Assembly (NCBI GenBank): GCA_963714645.1
Contig: CAVQQX010000100.1
Location: forward strand, 1 to 27,043
Length of the DNA: 27,043 nucleotides
Source: RPQJ01 sp963714645
GTDB lineage: Bacteria > Pseudomonadota > Gammaproteobacteria > Steroidobacterales > Steroidobacteraceae
Direction of reading: 5' to 3'
Below are positions 5,901 to 12,491 of this stretch, piece after piece (the first letter of the stretch is position 1; every line of letters starts with the position of its first letter). A model generated the notes under the pieces. The model did not search any database. It worked only from the letters and a program-made list of their open reading frames with translations, and had not been told where the DNA came from. A program made the translations under genes and the position numbers.

Positions 5901-8335
5901 TACCTTATCACAACCGACTGGGCCATAACGGTGCCGCCACGGTTAGGCTGGATGCCAACGACCGCAACCAAATCCCCAACTCGAAGGCTGTTCGCTGCGG
6001 CAATCGATGCATAGTCGACCAACTGCTTACCTACCTTGACTGTTGCAATGTCGGGCCGCGACTCGGCAACAATCCCCGTAAGCGTCACAGCAGATACGCC
6101 AGGCACATATGCATCCGACACGATTTGCATTCTCGCGTTCGAGATAAGCCCCGTTCTCGTAAGTTGGCCCACAACCATGACTTGGATTTGCTGGCCAGCC
6201 GCGAGCGCTGCGTCTAGAGCAATCGCGTTGTTGTTGGTGCGCAGTAACTTGCCGAGTACCTCAATCGTACCGGCATAACGGTCGACTTTGTCGATCGTAC
6301 CCGCAAGAACAATGGCGTTGCGACCGGTGCCGATGATGGCGTCGGAGGAAGCAGCCTTGTCGCGACCGGTGCCAATGATGGCATCGCGGCCCGTGCCGAT
6401 GATGGCGTTGCGACCGGTGCCAATGATGGCATCGCGGCCCGTGCCGATGATGGCGTTGCGACCGGTGCCGATGATGGCGTCGGAGGAAGCAGCCTTGTCG
6501 CGACCGGTGCCAATGATGGCGTTGCGACCGGTGCCGATGATGGCGTTGCGACCGGTGCCGATGATGGCGTCGGAGGAAGCAGCCTTGTCGCGACCGGTGC
6601 CAATGATGGCATCGCGGCCCGTGCCGATGATGGCGTTGCGACCGGTGCCGATGATGGCGTTGCGACCGGTGCCGATGATGGCGTTGCGACCGGTGCCGAT
6701 GATGGCGTCGGAGGAAGCAGCCTTGTCGCGACCGGTGCCAATGATGGCATCGCGGCCCGTGCCGATGATGGCGTTGCGACCGGTGCCGATGATGGCGTTG
6801 CGACCGGTGCCGATGATGGCGTTGCGACCGGTGCCGATGATGGCGTCGGAGGAAGCAGCCTTGTCGCGACCGGTGCCAATGATGGCATCGCGGCCCGTGC
6901 CGATGATGGCGTTGCGACCGGTGCCGATGATGGCGTTGCGACCGGTGCCGATGATGGCGTTGCGACCGGTGCCGATGATGGCGTCGGAGGAAGCAGCCTT
7001 GTCGCGACCGGTGCCAATGATGGCATCGCGGCCCGTGCCGATGATGGCGTTGCGACCGGTGCCAATGATGGCATCGCGGCCCGTGCCGATGATGGCGTTG
7101 CGACCGGTGCCGATGATGGCGTCGGAGGAAGCAGCCTTGTCGCGACCGGTGCCAATGATGGCATCGCGGCCCGTGCCGATGATGGCGTTGCGACCGGTGC
7201 CGATGATGGCGTCGGAGGAAGCAGCCTTGTCGCGACCGGTGCCAATGATGGCATCGCGGCCCGTGCCGATGATGGCGTTGCGACCGGTGCCGATGATGGC
7301 GTCGGAGGAAGCAGCCTTGTCGCGACCGGTGCCAATGATGGCATCGCGGCCCGTGCCGATGATGGCGTTGCGACCGGTGCCGATGATGGCGTCGGAGGAA
7401 GCAGCCTTGTCGCGACCGGTGCCAATGATGGCATCGCGGCCCGTGCCGATGATGGCGTTGCGACCGGTGCCGATGATGGCGTCGGAGGAAGCAGCCTTGT
7501 CGCGACCGGTGCCAATGATGGCATCGCGGCCCGTGCCGATGATGGCGTTGCGACCGGTGCCGATGATGGCGTCGGAGGAAGCAGCCTTGTCGCGACCGGT
7601 GCCAATGATGGCATCGCGGCCCGTGCCGATGATGGCGTTGCGACCGGTGCCGATGATGGCGTCGGAGGAAGCAGCCTTGTCGCGACCGGTGCCAATGATG
7701 GCATCGCGGCCCGTGCCGATGATGGCGTTGCGACCGGTGCCGATGATGGCGTCGGAGGAAGCAGCCTTGTCGCGACCGGTGCCAATGATGGCATCGCGGC
7801 CCGTGCCGATGATGGCGTTGCGACCGGTGCCGATGATGGCGTCGGAGGAAGCAGCCTTGTCGCGACCGGTGCCAATGATGGCATCGCGGCCCGTGCCGAT
7901 GATGGCGTTGCGACCGGTGCCGATGATGGCGTCGGAGGAAGCAGCCTTGTCGCGACCGGTGCCAATGATGGCATCGCGGCCCGTGCCGATGATGGCGTTG
8001 CGACCGGTGCCGATGATGGCGTCGGAGGAAGCAGCCTTGTCGCGACCGGTGCCAATGATGGCATCGCGGCCCGTGCCGATGATGGCGTTGCGACCGGTGC
8101 CGATGATGGCGTCGGAGGAAGCAGCCTTGTCGCGACCGGTGCCAATGATGGCATCGCGGCCCGTGCCGATGATGGCGTTGCGACCGGTGCCGATGATGGC
8201 GTTGCGACCGGTGCCGATGATGGCGTCGCCAGATGCCGGCTTAGCACTCGCGGGACCAATTACGCCAGCGGCCAACGCAACTGCCGCTGCGATAGCAGCG
8301 CCCAATTGCAAACAATTGCGACCCTTCCCAATCAT
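5900..8335 (-). CDS. Secreted octapeptide-repeat (AIIGTGR) protein with DUF5666-like C-terminus
   Basis: 811 residues. ATG at 8335 is preceded by AAAGGGGA at good spacing. Residues 1-31 are a Sec signal peptide (basic MIGKGRN, hydrophobic core, ASA cleavage site before Lys32). Residues 37-672 are 66 octads, DAIIGTGR or NAIIGTGR, grouped in threes or fives by 18 linkers of DKAASS. Residues 673-811 are two beta-rich modules (about 675-740 and 750-811) resembling DUF5666: LAGTIDKVDRYAGTIEVLG, then LTGIVAESRPDIATVKVG with a repeated (V)VGQL / (V)VGIQ strand. There are no cysteines after the signal, no LPxTG and no lipobox, so an exported periplasmic or surface protein is likely. It lies 59 bases behind DUF6502-like copy B on the same strand, probably one operon. 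Function is unknown; a fibre or beta-solenoid scaffold is inference. Confidence 0.85.
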   Translation of the reverse strand: MIGKGRNCLQLGAAIAAAVALAAGVIGPASAKPASGDAIIGTGRNAIIGTGRNAIIGTGRDAIIGTGRDKAASSDAIIGTGRNAIIGTGRDAIIGTGRDKAASSDAIIGTGRNAIIGTGRDAIIGTGRDKAASSDAIIGTGRNAIIGTGRDAIIGTGRDKAASSDAIIGTGRNAIIGTGRDAIIGTGRDKAASSDAIIGTGRNAIIGTGRDAIIGTGRDKAASSDAIIGTGRNAIIGTGRDAIIGTGRDKAASSDAIIGTGRNAIIGTGRDAIIGTGRDKAASSDAIIGTGRNAIIGTGRDAIIGTGRDKAASSDAIIGTGRNAIIGTGRDAIIGTGRDKAASSDAIIGTGRNAIIGTGRDAIIGTGRDKAASSDAIIGTGRNAIIGTGRDAIIGTGRDKAASSDAIIGTGRNAIIGTGRDAIIGTGRNAIIGTGRDAIIGTGRDKAASSDAIIGTGRNAIIGTGRNAIIGTGRNAIIGTGRDAIIGTGRDKAASSDAIIGTGRNAIIGTGRNAIIGTGRNAIIGTGRDAIIGTGRDKAASSDAIIGTGRNAIIGTGRNAIIGTGRNAIIGTGRDAIIGTGRDKAASSDAIIGTGRNAIIGTGRNAIIGTGRDKAASSDAIIGTGRNAIIGTGRDAIIGTGRNAIIGTGRDAIIGTGRDKAASSDAIIGTGRNAIVLAGTIDKVDRYAGTIEVLGKLLRTNNNAIALDAALAAGQQIQVMVVGQLTRTGLISNARMQIVSDAYVPGVSAVTLTGIVAESRPDIATVKVGKQLVDYASIAAANSLRVGDLVAVVGIQPNRGGTVMAQSVVIR
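6320..8227 (-). repeat. Coding tandem array: 24-bp octad units in 90-bp and 138-bp superunits
   Basis: Linker sequences start (plus-strand coordinate) at 6341, 6479, 6569, 6707, 6845, 6983, 7121, and then every 90 bases to 8111. Spacing is therefore 90 bp (three octads plus linker) for the gene's 5' two thirds and mostly 138 bp (five octads plus linker) in the 3' third. Codon choices mark the octads: one type uses GGC-ACG-GGC-CGC, the others GGC-ACC-GGT-CGC, and ATC/ATT alternate by position. These marks recur in phase, so the superunit rather than the single octad is the unit copied. Near-identity at DNA level implies recent expansion or ongoing homogenisation. All unit lengths are multiples of three, leaving other frames open too. 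Confidence 0.97.
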
Positions 8336-8361
8336 TTCGATCGTCCCCTTTAATTCTTCTT

Positions 8362-8377
8362 GGTCGATCCATCGACC
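8362..8377. promoter_or_regulatory. Inverted repeat between copy B and the repeat-protein gene
   Basis: GGTCGAT-CC-ATCGACC is a perfect 7-bp inverted repeat with a 2-base centre in the 59-base gap. It could be a protein-binding site, or a 5-bp RNA stem with a 6-base loop just before the AAAGGGGA ribosome-binding site of the repeat-protein gene. No promoter is obvious in the gap. Confidence 0.35.
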
Positions 8378-8394
8378 CCAACTTAAAACTATTT

Positions 8395-9243
8395 CTACTG
8401 AATCGTATCGTTGTCCGGCTGGTCTTCAATCGGTCTAACGAACATGTACATGGCGACACCGAGGCGCACGCGCTCTTCAATGCCGGCCCTTTTTGCTTCG
8501 GTTTCGCGGGTAGAAAGCCAGTCATCCAAGCTCTCTAAGAATTGCTGGCCGCGATCTTTGACGTACGCGTCAAAGTCCATCGCATCTCGAGGCGTGACGC
8601 CGTTCGGCGCCCAGACCCTACGTTCGAAGATCTTGTGGTCTTCGTCGGGCCGGAGGTTTTGATCGAGTGTCTTCGCCAGATCCGTAAACGCGACAGACAT
8701 CGCGTGGAATTTTGCTGGATCCTCAGCGGAGGGAATGTACGAACGGATCTGCACGCGGATATAGCTATTGCCCAGATCAAGCACAGCGCCAATGCGCTTC
8801 AGCTCATCGAGCATTTCGTCGGCCGGAACGTCGCTCGTGTAACGGCGAACTAATTCTGTAAAGCTTCTGCGGCCAGGCGGTGCCTCAAACTGCACTTCGT
8901 AGGGAATGCCATACGGGCCAGTGAAGTCAGAGTCCTGGTGCCAACCGGTTAGAAGTCGTCCCACCCGACTCAGTCGTCCAACCAGAGCTTCAGCGTCCTC
9001 GTCGGACTGAGTCAGAAGTCGTGACACTTCAAGTCGTGTCAGCCCAGTAGTAATTGCAATTCGAGAAACTGATTGGCGTGAGTCGGGGAGTTGCAGCACG
9101 TCCTGCGCTGACTCAACGAAAACCGCCTTAAGCAACTCGGAAAACTCGCCGAAGGACACGCCATTTCGAACGAGAATTCGAATTAGCGGGCGCATCAACG
9201 GCTTGAACGCCGACAGCAGCGTTGCTTTGAAGTTCTCGCTCAT
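8395..9243 (-). CDS. DUF6502-like HTH protein, copy B
   Basis: 282 residues from the ATG at 9243 (MSENFK...). An in-frame ATG at 9294 would add 17 residues. Neither start has a strong ribosome-binding site, and I prefer 9243 because family resemblance begins there. The N-terminal helical block (about 8-48) contains MRPLIRILVRNGVSFGEF, followed by the HTH-like SRIAITTGLTRLEVSRLL at about 60-77 and a winged-type region ending RSYIP (167-171). The charged C-terminal tail (about 195-282) differs in length and sequence from copy A. Paralogous to copy A, which faces it across the repeat-protein gene. A promoter with an overlapping palindrome lies upstream, fitting an autoregulated HTH protein, but that role is inferred. 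Confidence 0.75.
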   Translation of the reverse strand: MSENFKATLLSAFKPLMRPLIRILVRNGVSFGEFSELLKAVFVESAQDVLQLPDSRQSVSRIAITTGLTRLEVSRLLTQSDEDAEALVGRLSRVGRLLTGWHQDSDFTGPYGIPYEVQFEAPPGRRSFTELVRRYTSDVPADEMLDELKRIGAVLDLGNSYIRVQIRSYIPSAEDPAKFHAMSVAFTDLAKTLDQNLRPDEDHKIFERRVWAPNGVTPRDAMDFDAYVKDRGQQFLESLDDWLSTRETEAKRAGIEERVRLGVAMYMFVRPIEDQPDNDTIQ

Positions 9244-9305
9244 TCTCAGCCCGTTTGCGGGCGGCGCCGACCAGGTTGCAAGTGCCGCTGTCATGTTGGG
9301 TTATT

Positions 9306-9324
9306 GTTAAGTCCTCGACTTAAC
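9306..9324. promoter_or_regulatory. Palindromic operator overlapping the copy B promoter
   Basis: GTTAAGTC-CTC-GACTTAAC is a perfect 8-bp inverted repeat with a 3-base centre. It overlaps the last two bases of the -10 hexamer and covers the predicted start of transcription, a position where bound protein would block RNA polymerase. The 19-bp size fits a dimeric HTH regulator; the DUF6502-like protein itself is a candidate. Confidence 0.6.
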
Positions 9325-9350
9325 TATATCCGGCGACCGACCCCGGTCAA
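9323..9350 (-). promoter_or_regulatory. Sigma70-type promoter for copy B and the repeat-protein gene
   Basis: On the minus strand TTGACC (9345-9350) and TATAGT (9323-9328) are separated by 16 bases. Each hexamer has one mismatch to consensus, unusually good for this GC-rich chromosome. Predicted start is near 9316, giving a leader of about 22 or 73 bases depending on the start codon used. Confidence 0.6.
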
Positions 9351-9562
9351 GACTTCAACATATTCGCGGAGTTACGCCGGGGTTCTCAGCGCGCCACTGG
9401 ACCAGGTCCAAGCCGGCCTGTGTTCGGAAAACCACGACAGATCAGGGTCGTGGGATCCACATCTCCTCGCGGCGGCAAGCTGGTCCGCGACCCCAGTGAG
9501 GCCTTGCTGGCGACGATATGTAAAGCCGGAATGGCAGTCCGGCAGCTCGACGTCCGACGAAT
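9351..9562. other. Intergenic stretch without a recognisable gene
   Basis: No frame here has convincing coding character, ribosome-binding site or family resemblance; an 87-codon plus-strand frame (9304-9567) has an arbitrary composition and starts inside the operator. Base composition is intermediate between the accessory genes and the chromosome. It may be a decayed remnant of the accessory insertion or a long upstream regulatory region. Confidence 0.5.
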
Positions 9563-9578
9563 TGTGACCCGCGTCACA
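9563..9578. promoter_or_regulatory. Consensus CRP/Vfr/Clp-type binding site
   Basis: TGTGA-CCCGCG-TCACA matches the CRP-family consensus TGTGA-N6-TCACA in all ten conserved bases. It sits in an AT-rich patch about 75 bases upstream of a predicted plus-strand transcription start, close to a class I activator position. It is about 250 bases upstream of the copy B promoter on the other strand. Confidence 0.6.
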
Positions 9579-9608
9579 TATTTATTAGTCTAATTACAAT
9601 TCAAAGAG

Positions 9609-9638
9609 TTACATGATTTTATTCGTGCTCTGTATCAT
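9609..9638 (+). promoter_or_regulatory. Putative promoter downstream of the CRP-type site
   Basis: TTACAT (9609-9614) and TATCAT (9633-9638) are 18 bases apart in an AT-rich patch. Start would fall near 9643-9645, placing the CRP-type site at about -74. The only downstream plus-strand candidate is the small ORF at 9704. Confidence 0.35.
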
Positions 9639-9703
9639 AATCAGCGTGAGAACCAAAAAGCCCAGTTTTGCGGCCGCCCGAGGCGCTGGGGAGGAGGCGC
9701 ACG

Positions 9704-9832
9704 ATGGGAGCGGCAACGGCGGGGGAAAGAGAAAAGTGTCGAAGAGATCTGGATGACGTCGGCATCAAAGAAAAGGCCGGCTCTGTCACGAGAAGCCGGC
9801 CGCCGCCTACAAAAAATAGTCTTGACGATTAG
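9704..9832 (+). CDS. Possible small protein (42 residues), unknown
   Basis: ATG at 9704 follows GGGGAGGAGG with a 6-base spacing, the strongest ribosome-binding site in the intergenic region. The frame runs to TAG at 9830-9832, overlapping the ppiC stop on the other strand by four bases. The product is charged (MGAATAGEREKCRRDLDDVG at its start), with no signal peptide or known domain. The coding part also spans the ppiC terminator hairpin, which argues against it. The upstream CRP-type site and promoter argue for some transcript here. It may be chance. Confidence 0.25.
   Translation: MGAATAGEREKCRRDLDDVGIKEKAGSVTRSRPPPTKNSLDD
9775..9801 (-). terminator. Intrinsic terminator of the yciB-bolA-ppiC transcript
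   Basis: GGCCGGCT (9775-9782) and AGCCGGCC (9794-9801) form an 8-bp stem with an 11-base loop. On the minus strand it is followed by TTTTCTTT, giving a typical Rho-independent terminator 28 bases after the ppiC stop. Confidence 0.8.
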
Positions 9833-10671
9833 CCAGATTTCTGAATCTTCGCGGTCTTGCGAAGTTCGTCCACATACGTCTGCAGCTTCTTGCGCTGCGC
9901 CAGCATCTTGACCTGGTCTTTGACGTCGTCGAACGCGGGCACGTCGGGCGCGCGCGAATCTTCGAGCTTGATCACGTGCCACCCATATTGGCTCTGTACC
10001 GGTACCTTCGTGATGGCGCCTTTCTCGAGCGTCGCGAGCGCGTCGGAAAACGGTTTCACCATCGATTGCCCTGAGAACCAGCCCAGGTCTCCACCGTTCG
10101 CCGCGCTTCCTTCGTCCTTCGACTCCGACTTTGCGAGCTTGGCGAAATCGCCACCCGCCTCGAGGTCGCGGATCAGCGACTCAGCGGTTTCCTTCTTCTC
10201 GACGAGAATGTGCCGCGCCTTGAATTCCCGCGGCATCTTCGCGACCTGCGCGTCGTACTCGGCCTTGACTTCCGCGTCCGTCACGGGATGGGCCTTGGAG
10301 TACTTCTCACTGGCCGCCTCGGCAAGGATCTGGGTCCTAAGCAACTCGATGCGTGCCAAGACGTCAGGGTCTTTCGCCAAGCCGTCCTTCTCTGCGGCCT
10401 GCGCGGCGAGCTTCATGTTCACCAACTGATCGACCAGCGCGTCGCGTTGCTCCTTCGACGCCTCGGCCGGGGGCTTGCCCGTTACCGCCTGCATGAAGGT
10501 CTCCACCATGCGCGTGTCGATCTTCGTGTCGTTGACGGTCACGACCGTCGCGGCTTCGGGCTTCGCCACGGCGCTGCCCGGCTTGGCGGCGCCGTCGCCC
10601 GGCTTCGTGCACGCCGTCATCGCGAGCGCGCAGGCGGTGCCGAGCAGGAGTGCATTGGTCAGGTGTCGCAT
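9829..10671 (-). CDS. PpiC-type (parvulin) peptidyl-prolyl isomerase, putative lipoprotein
   Basis: 280 residues. I start at ATG 10671 because it opens a lipoprotein-type signal: basic MRHLTN, hydrophobic stretch and a lipobox-like AMTAC with Cys21. The open frame extends 43 codons upstream without such a signal. Residues 40-130 form a SurA-N-like helical region (QRDALVDQLVNMKLAAQAAEKDG). Residues about 152-239 are the parvulin domain, with KARHILV, GGDLGWFSGQSMVKPFSDA and YGWHVIKLED motifs. It probably isomerises prolines or chaperones exported proteins, anchored to a membrane on the periplasmic side. It ends the yciB-bolA-ppiC cluster and is followed by a strong terminator. Confidence 0.93.
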   Translation of the reverse strand: MRHLTNALLLGTACALAMTACTKPGDGAAKPGSAVAKPEAATVVTVNDTKIDTRMVETFMQAVTGKPPAEASKEQRDALVDQLVNMKLAAQAAEKDGLAKDPDVLARIELLRTQILAEAASEKYSKAHPVTDAEVKAEYDAQVAKMPREFKARHILVEKKETAESLIRDLEAGGDFAKLAKSESKDEGSAANGGDLGWFSGQSMVKPFSDALATLEKGAITKVPVQSQYGWHVIKLEDSRAPDVPAFDDVKDQVKMLAQRKKLQTYVDELRKTAKIQKSG

Positions 10672-10756
10672 CGATGAGCCTCTGTTTGTGTGAGCTTCTG
10701 GCGTCCCGCAGGACAGGATTAACTGAACGGTGGCAGCGGTCGAAACAGGCCGGCGG

Positions 10757-11047
10757 TCAAGCTGTCTCGCCGGGCGCGAACGCCTGGATCGAAAGGGCAT
10801 GGACGTCGGTCGACATCAGGTCCCCGACCGCCTCGTATACGAGGCGGTGCCGTCGTACGACAGGCACGCCCGAAAAACGTTCGGAAACGATACGCACCGA
10901 GAAATGACCTCGACCGTCCGCCGCGCCGGCGTGACCTGCGTGCAGGTGACTGTCGTCGACCACCCGCAGTTCGACTGGCTGCAGCGCCTCGATGAGGCGC
11001 GCGGAGAGCCGATCGGACCGCGTCGGTGACGACGTCGACTTTGTCAT
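10757..11047 (-). CDS. bolA: BolA family protein
   Basis: 96 residues from the ATG at 11047; a GTG lies one codon upstream. The BolA fold is clear: DSHLHAGHAG near 33-42, then GHFSVRIVSERFSGVPVVRRHRLVYEA (split around residue 63) and a C-terminal DVHALSIQAFAPGE. BolA proteins pair with monothiol glutaredoxins to handle [2Fe-2S] clusters and influence morphology and stress responses. It sits between yciB (37 bases upstream) and ppiC on the same strand, a conserved gammaproteobacterial arrangement. Whether it is the BolA or the IbaG type cannot be decided by eye. Confidence 0.92.
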   Translation of the reverse strand: MTKSTSSPTRSDRLSARLIEALQPVELRVVDDSHLHAGHAGAADGRGHFSVRIVSERFSGVPVVRRHRLVYEAVGDLMSTDVHALSIQAFAPGETA

Positions 11048-11084
11048 CACGCTTGGAACCGCCGTAGATCCCGGGATCCGCCCC

Positions 11085-11642
11085 TCACTCTGTCGTCGTC
11101 GCCGTCGCGGCGACGTCCTCTGACTTGCGCGCGAGCCAGAAGCCCTGCGCCAGTGCGAAGAGCACCGTGAGGCCCATGAGCCCGAACAGCTTGAACGTCA
11201 CCCAGGTGGCCTCGGCGAAGTTGAAGGCGACATAGAGGTTGAGCGCCCCGGAGAAAACGAAGAACACCACCCACATGAAATTCAGGCGGTTCCAGAGCGT
11301 CGGGGGCTCGAGCTGCACTTTGTCGCCCATGAGGCGCTGTACCACCGTCGGTCCCTTCATGAAGTGGCTCGCGAGGAAAGCCGCGGCGAACAACCAGTTC
11401 ACGATGGTGGGTTTCCACTTGATGAACGTCGCATCGTGCACCAGGAGCGTCAGCCCGCCGAACACGAGGACGAGGACCGCCGAGGTGAGCAGCATCGGGC
11501 TCACCTTGCGATGGCGGACCCAGCTCGTTGCCGCCTGCGCGAGGACCGCGACGATCAATACGGCCGTCGCGACGTAGATTCCGCCCAGCTTGTACGCGAC
11601 GAAGAAGAGCATGACCGGCAGGAAATCCAGCAGCAGTTGCAT
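11085..11642 (-). CDS. yciB: Inner membrane-spanning protein YciB (intracellular septation protein A)
   Basis: 185 residues from the ATG at 11642, a normal length. The sequence has about five membrane helices, the start MQLLLDFLPVMLFFVAYKL, an HDATFIKWKPTIVNWLFAAA segment and WVVFFVFSGALNLYVAFNF, all typical of the YciB/IspA family. The family is linked to cell-envelope and septum maintenance and interacts with division and elongation proteins. A longer upstream open frame lies inside the divergent yciO gene and is not part of it. First gene of the yciB-bolA-ppiC cluster. Confidence 0.94.
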   Translation of the reverse strand: MQLLLDFLPVMLFFVAYKLGGIYVATAVLIVAVLAQAATSWVRHRKVSPMLLTSAVLVLVFGGLTLLVHDATFIKWKPTIVNWLFAAAFLASHFMKGPTVVQRLMGDKVQLEPPTLWNRLNFMWVVFFVFSGALNLYVAFNFAEATWVTFKLFGLMGLTVLFALAQGFWLARKSEDVAATATTTE

Positions 11643-11681
11643 CGGGAGCGAGGTGCGGCGCGCGGCCCGGAGGGGATGCGT

Positions 11682-11690
11682 ATCATAGCA
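11682..11690 (-). promoter_or_regulatory. Extended -10 promoter element for yciB
   Basis: On the minus strand TGC-TATGAT occupies 11682-11690, about 40 bases upstream of the yciB ATG. The same bases read on the plus strand as TATCAT (11681-11686), so a divergent yciO promoter may overlap here. Confidence 0.4.
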
Positions 11691-11726
11691 AGTTGGCTGC
11701 GAGGAACGCGGCTCGGCACGACGTCC

Positions 11727-12350
11727 ATGGCATTCCTGATCGCCATACACCCGCAGAATCCCCAGGCACGGCTCGTGCGCCAGGCCATCGCGGCGATCCG
11801 CGACGGCAGTGTCGTCGTGTACCCGACCGATTCGAGCTACGCGCTCGGATGCCTGATCGGCGACAAGGCGGCGATGGAACGCATCCGTCGCATCCGTGAC
11901 GTGGACGTGAAGCACCACAATTTCACGTTGGTCTGCCGCGACCTCTCCGAGATCGCGCGCTACGCCCGCGTCGACAACGTCCAGTACCGCACGCTTCGCG
12001 CATTCACGCCCGGCCCATACACCTTCCTGCTCGAAGCGACACGCGAGGTGCCGAAGCGCCTCCAGAACCCGAAGCGACGCACGATCGGGCTGCGAGTCCC
12101 GGACAATGCCATCGTGCGCATGCTGCTGGCCGAACTGGGCGAGCCGATCATGAGTTCCACCTTGCTGCTCCCCGGTGAAACCCAGTCGCTGACGGATCCG
12201 ACCGAGATCAAGGCGAGGCTCGACCGTGAAGTCGACCTGGTCATCGATGGCGGAACGGGCGGGATCGAACCGAGCAGCGTCGTCGACCTGTCGAGAGGCG
12301 TGCCACTCATCGTCCGGCGTGGCAAAGGGGACGTGTCTGCGTTCGAATGA
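11727..12350 (+). CDS. yciO: YciO/Sua5/YrdC family protein (threonylcarbamoyl-AMP synthase-like)
   Basis: 207 residues from the ATG at 11727, giving the family-typical N-terminus MAFLIAIHPQNPQARLV. The YrdC fold is shown by the VVVYPTDSSYALGC segment (about 30-43), the KHHNFTLVC nucleotide-site region and GPYTFLLEA, then RTIGLRVPDN and a SSTLLLPGE loop. Sua5/YrdC proteins make threonylcarbamoyl-AMP for tRNA t6A37. YciO paralogues are similar but their exact role is less settled. Divergent from yciB, and 141 bases upstream of trpS, the usual gammaproteobacterial neighbour. Confidence 0.92.
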   Translation: MAFLIAIHPQNPQARLVRQAIAAIRDGSVVVYPTDSSYALGCLIGDKAAMERIRRIRDVDVKHHNFTLVCRDLSEIARYARVDNVQYRTLRAFTPGPYTFLLEATREVPKRLQNPKRRTIGLRVPDNAIVRMLLAELGEPIMSSTLLLPGETQSLTDPTEIKARLDREVDLVIDGGTGGIEPSSVVDLSRGVPLIVRRGKGDVSAFE

Positions 12351-12369
12351 ACCTCGGGGTACGCCCGCG

Positions 12370-12375
12370 TATAAT
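12370..12375 (+). promoter_or_regulatory. -10 element upstream of trpS
   Basis: A perfect TATAAT lies 20 bases after the yciO stop, in otherwise GC-rich DNA. No convincing -35 hexamer is seen at 16-18 bases. A start near 12382 would leave a leader of about 110 bases before trpS; I see no T-box or leader-peptide structure in it. Confidence 0.4.
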
Positions 12376-12491
12376 CGCCGCTGCCGCTGCCGCTGGCCGC
12401 GCCGCGCGGGCCGGGTGATTCCCACTCGAACATGCGCGTTTAAGCCTTTGACACTAAAAGACAACACGCGACGCGGTCGCAGGGAATCCGT

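Noticed and set aside
6320..8227. CRISPR array
   Set aside because: The regular spacing is of identical linkers and identical intervening units. There are no unique spacers and no cas genes, and the array is inside a coding frame.
6214..8438. Very long open frames in other phases across the repeat (681 codons on minus, 716 on plus)
   Set aside because: They arise because the 24-, 90- and 138-bp units are multiples of three, so one stop-free unit keeps a frame open throughout. Only the 5900-8335 frame has a ribosome-binding site, signal peptide and a non-repetitive conserved end.
9304..9567. 87-codon plus-strand frame in the intergenic region
   Set aside because: It starts within the operator, lacks a ribosome-binding site and has no recognisable protein pattern.
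12376..12491. Riboswitch or T-box in the trpS leader
   Set aside because: The leader has no T-box motif, no Trp-codon leader peptide and no long conserved helix; only GC-rich low-complexity sequence is seen.
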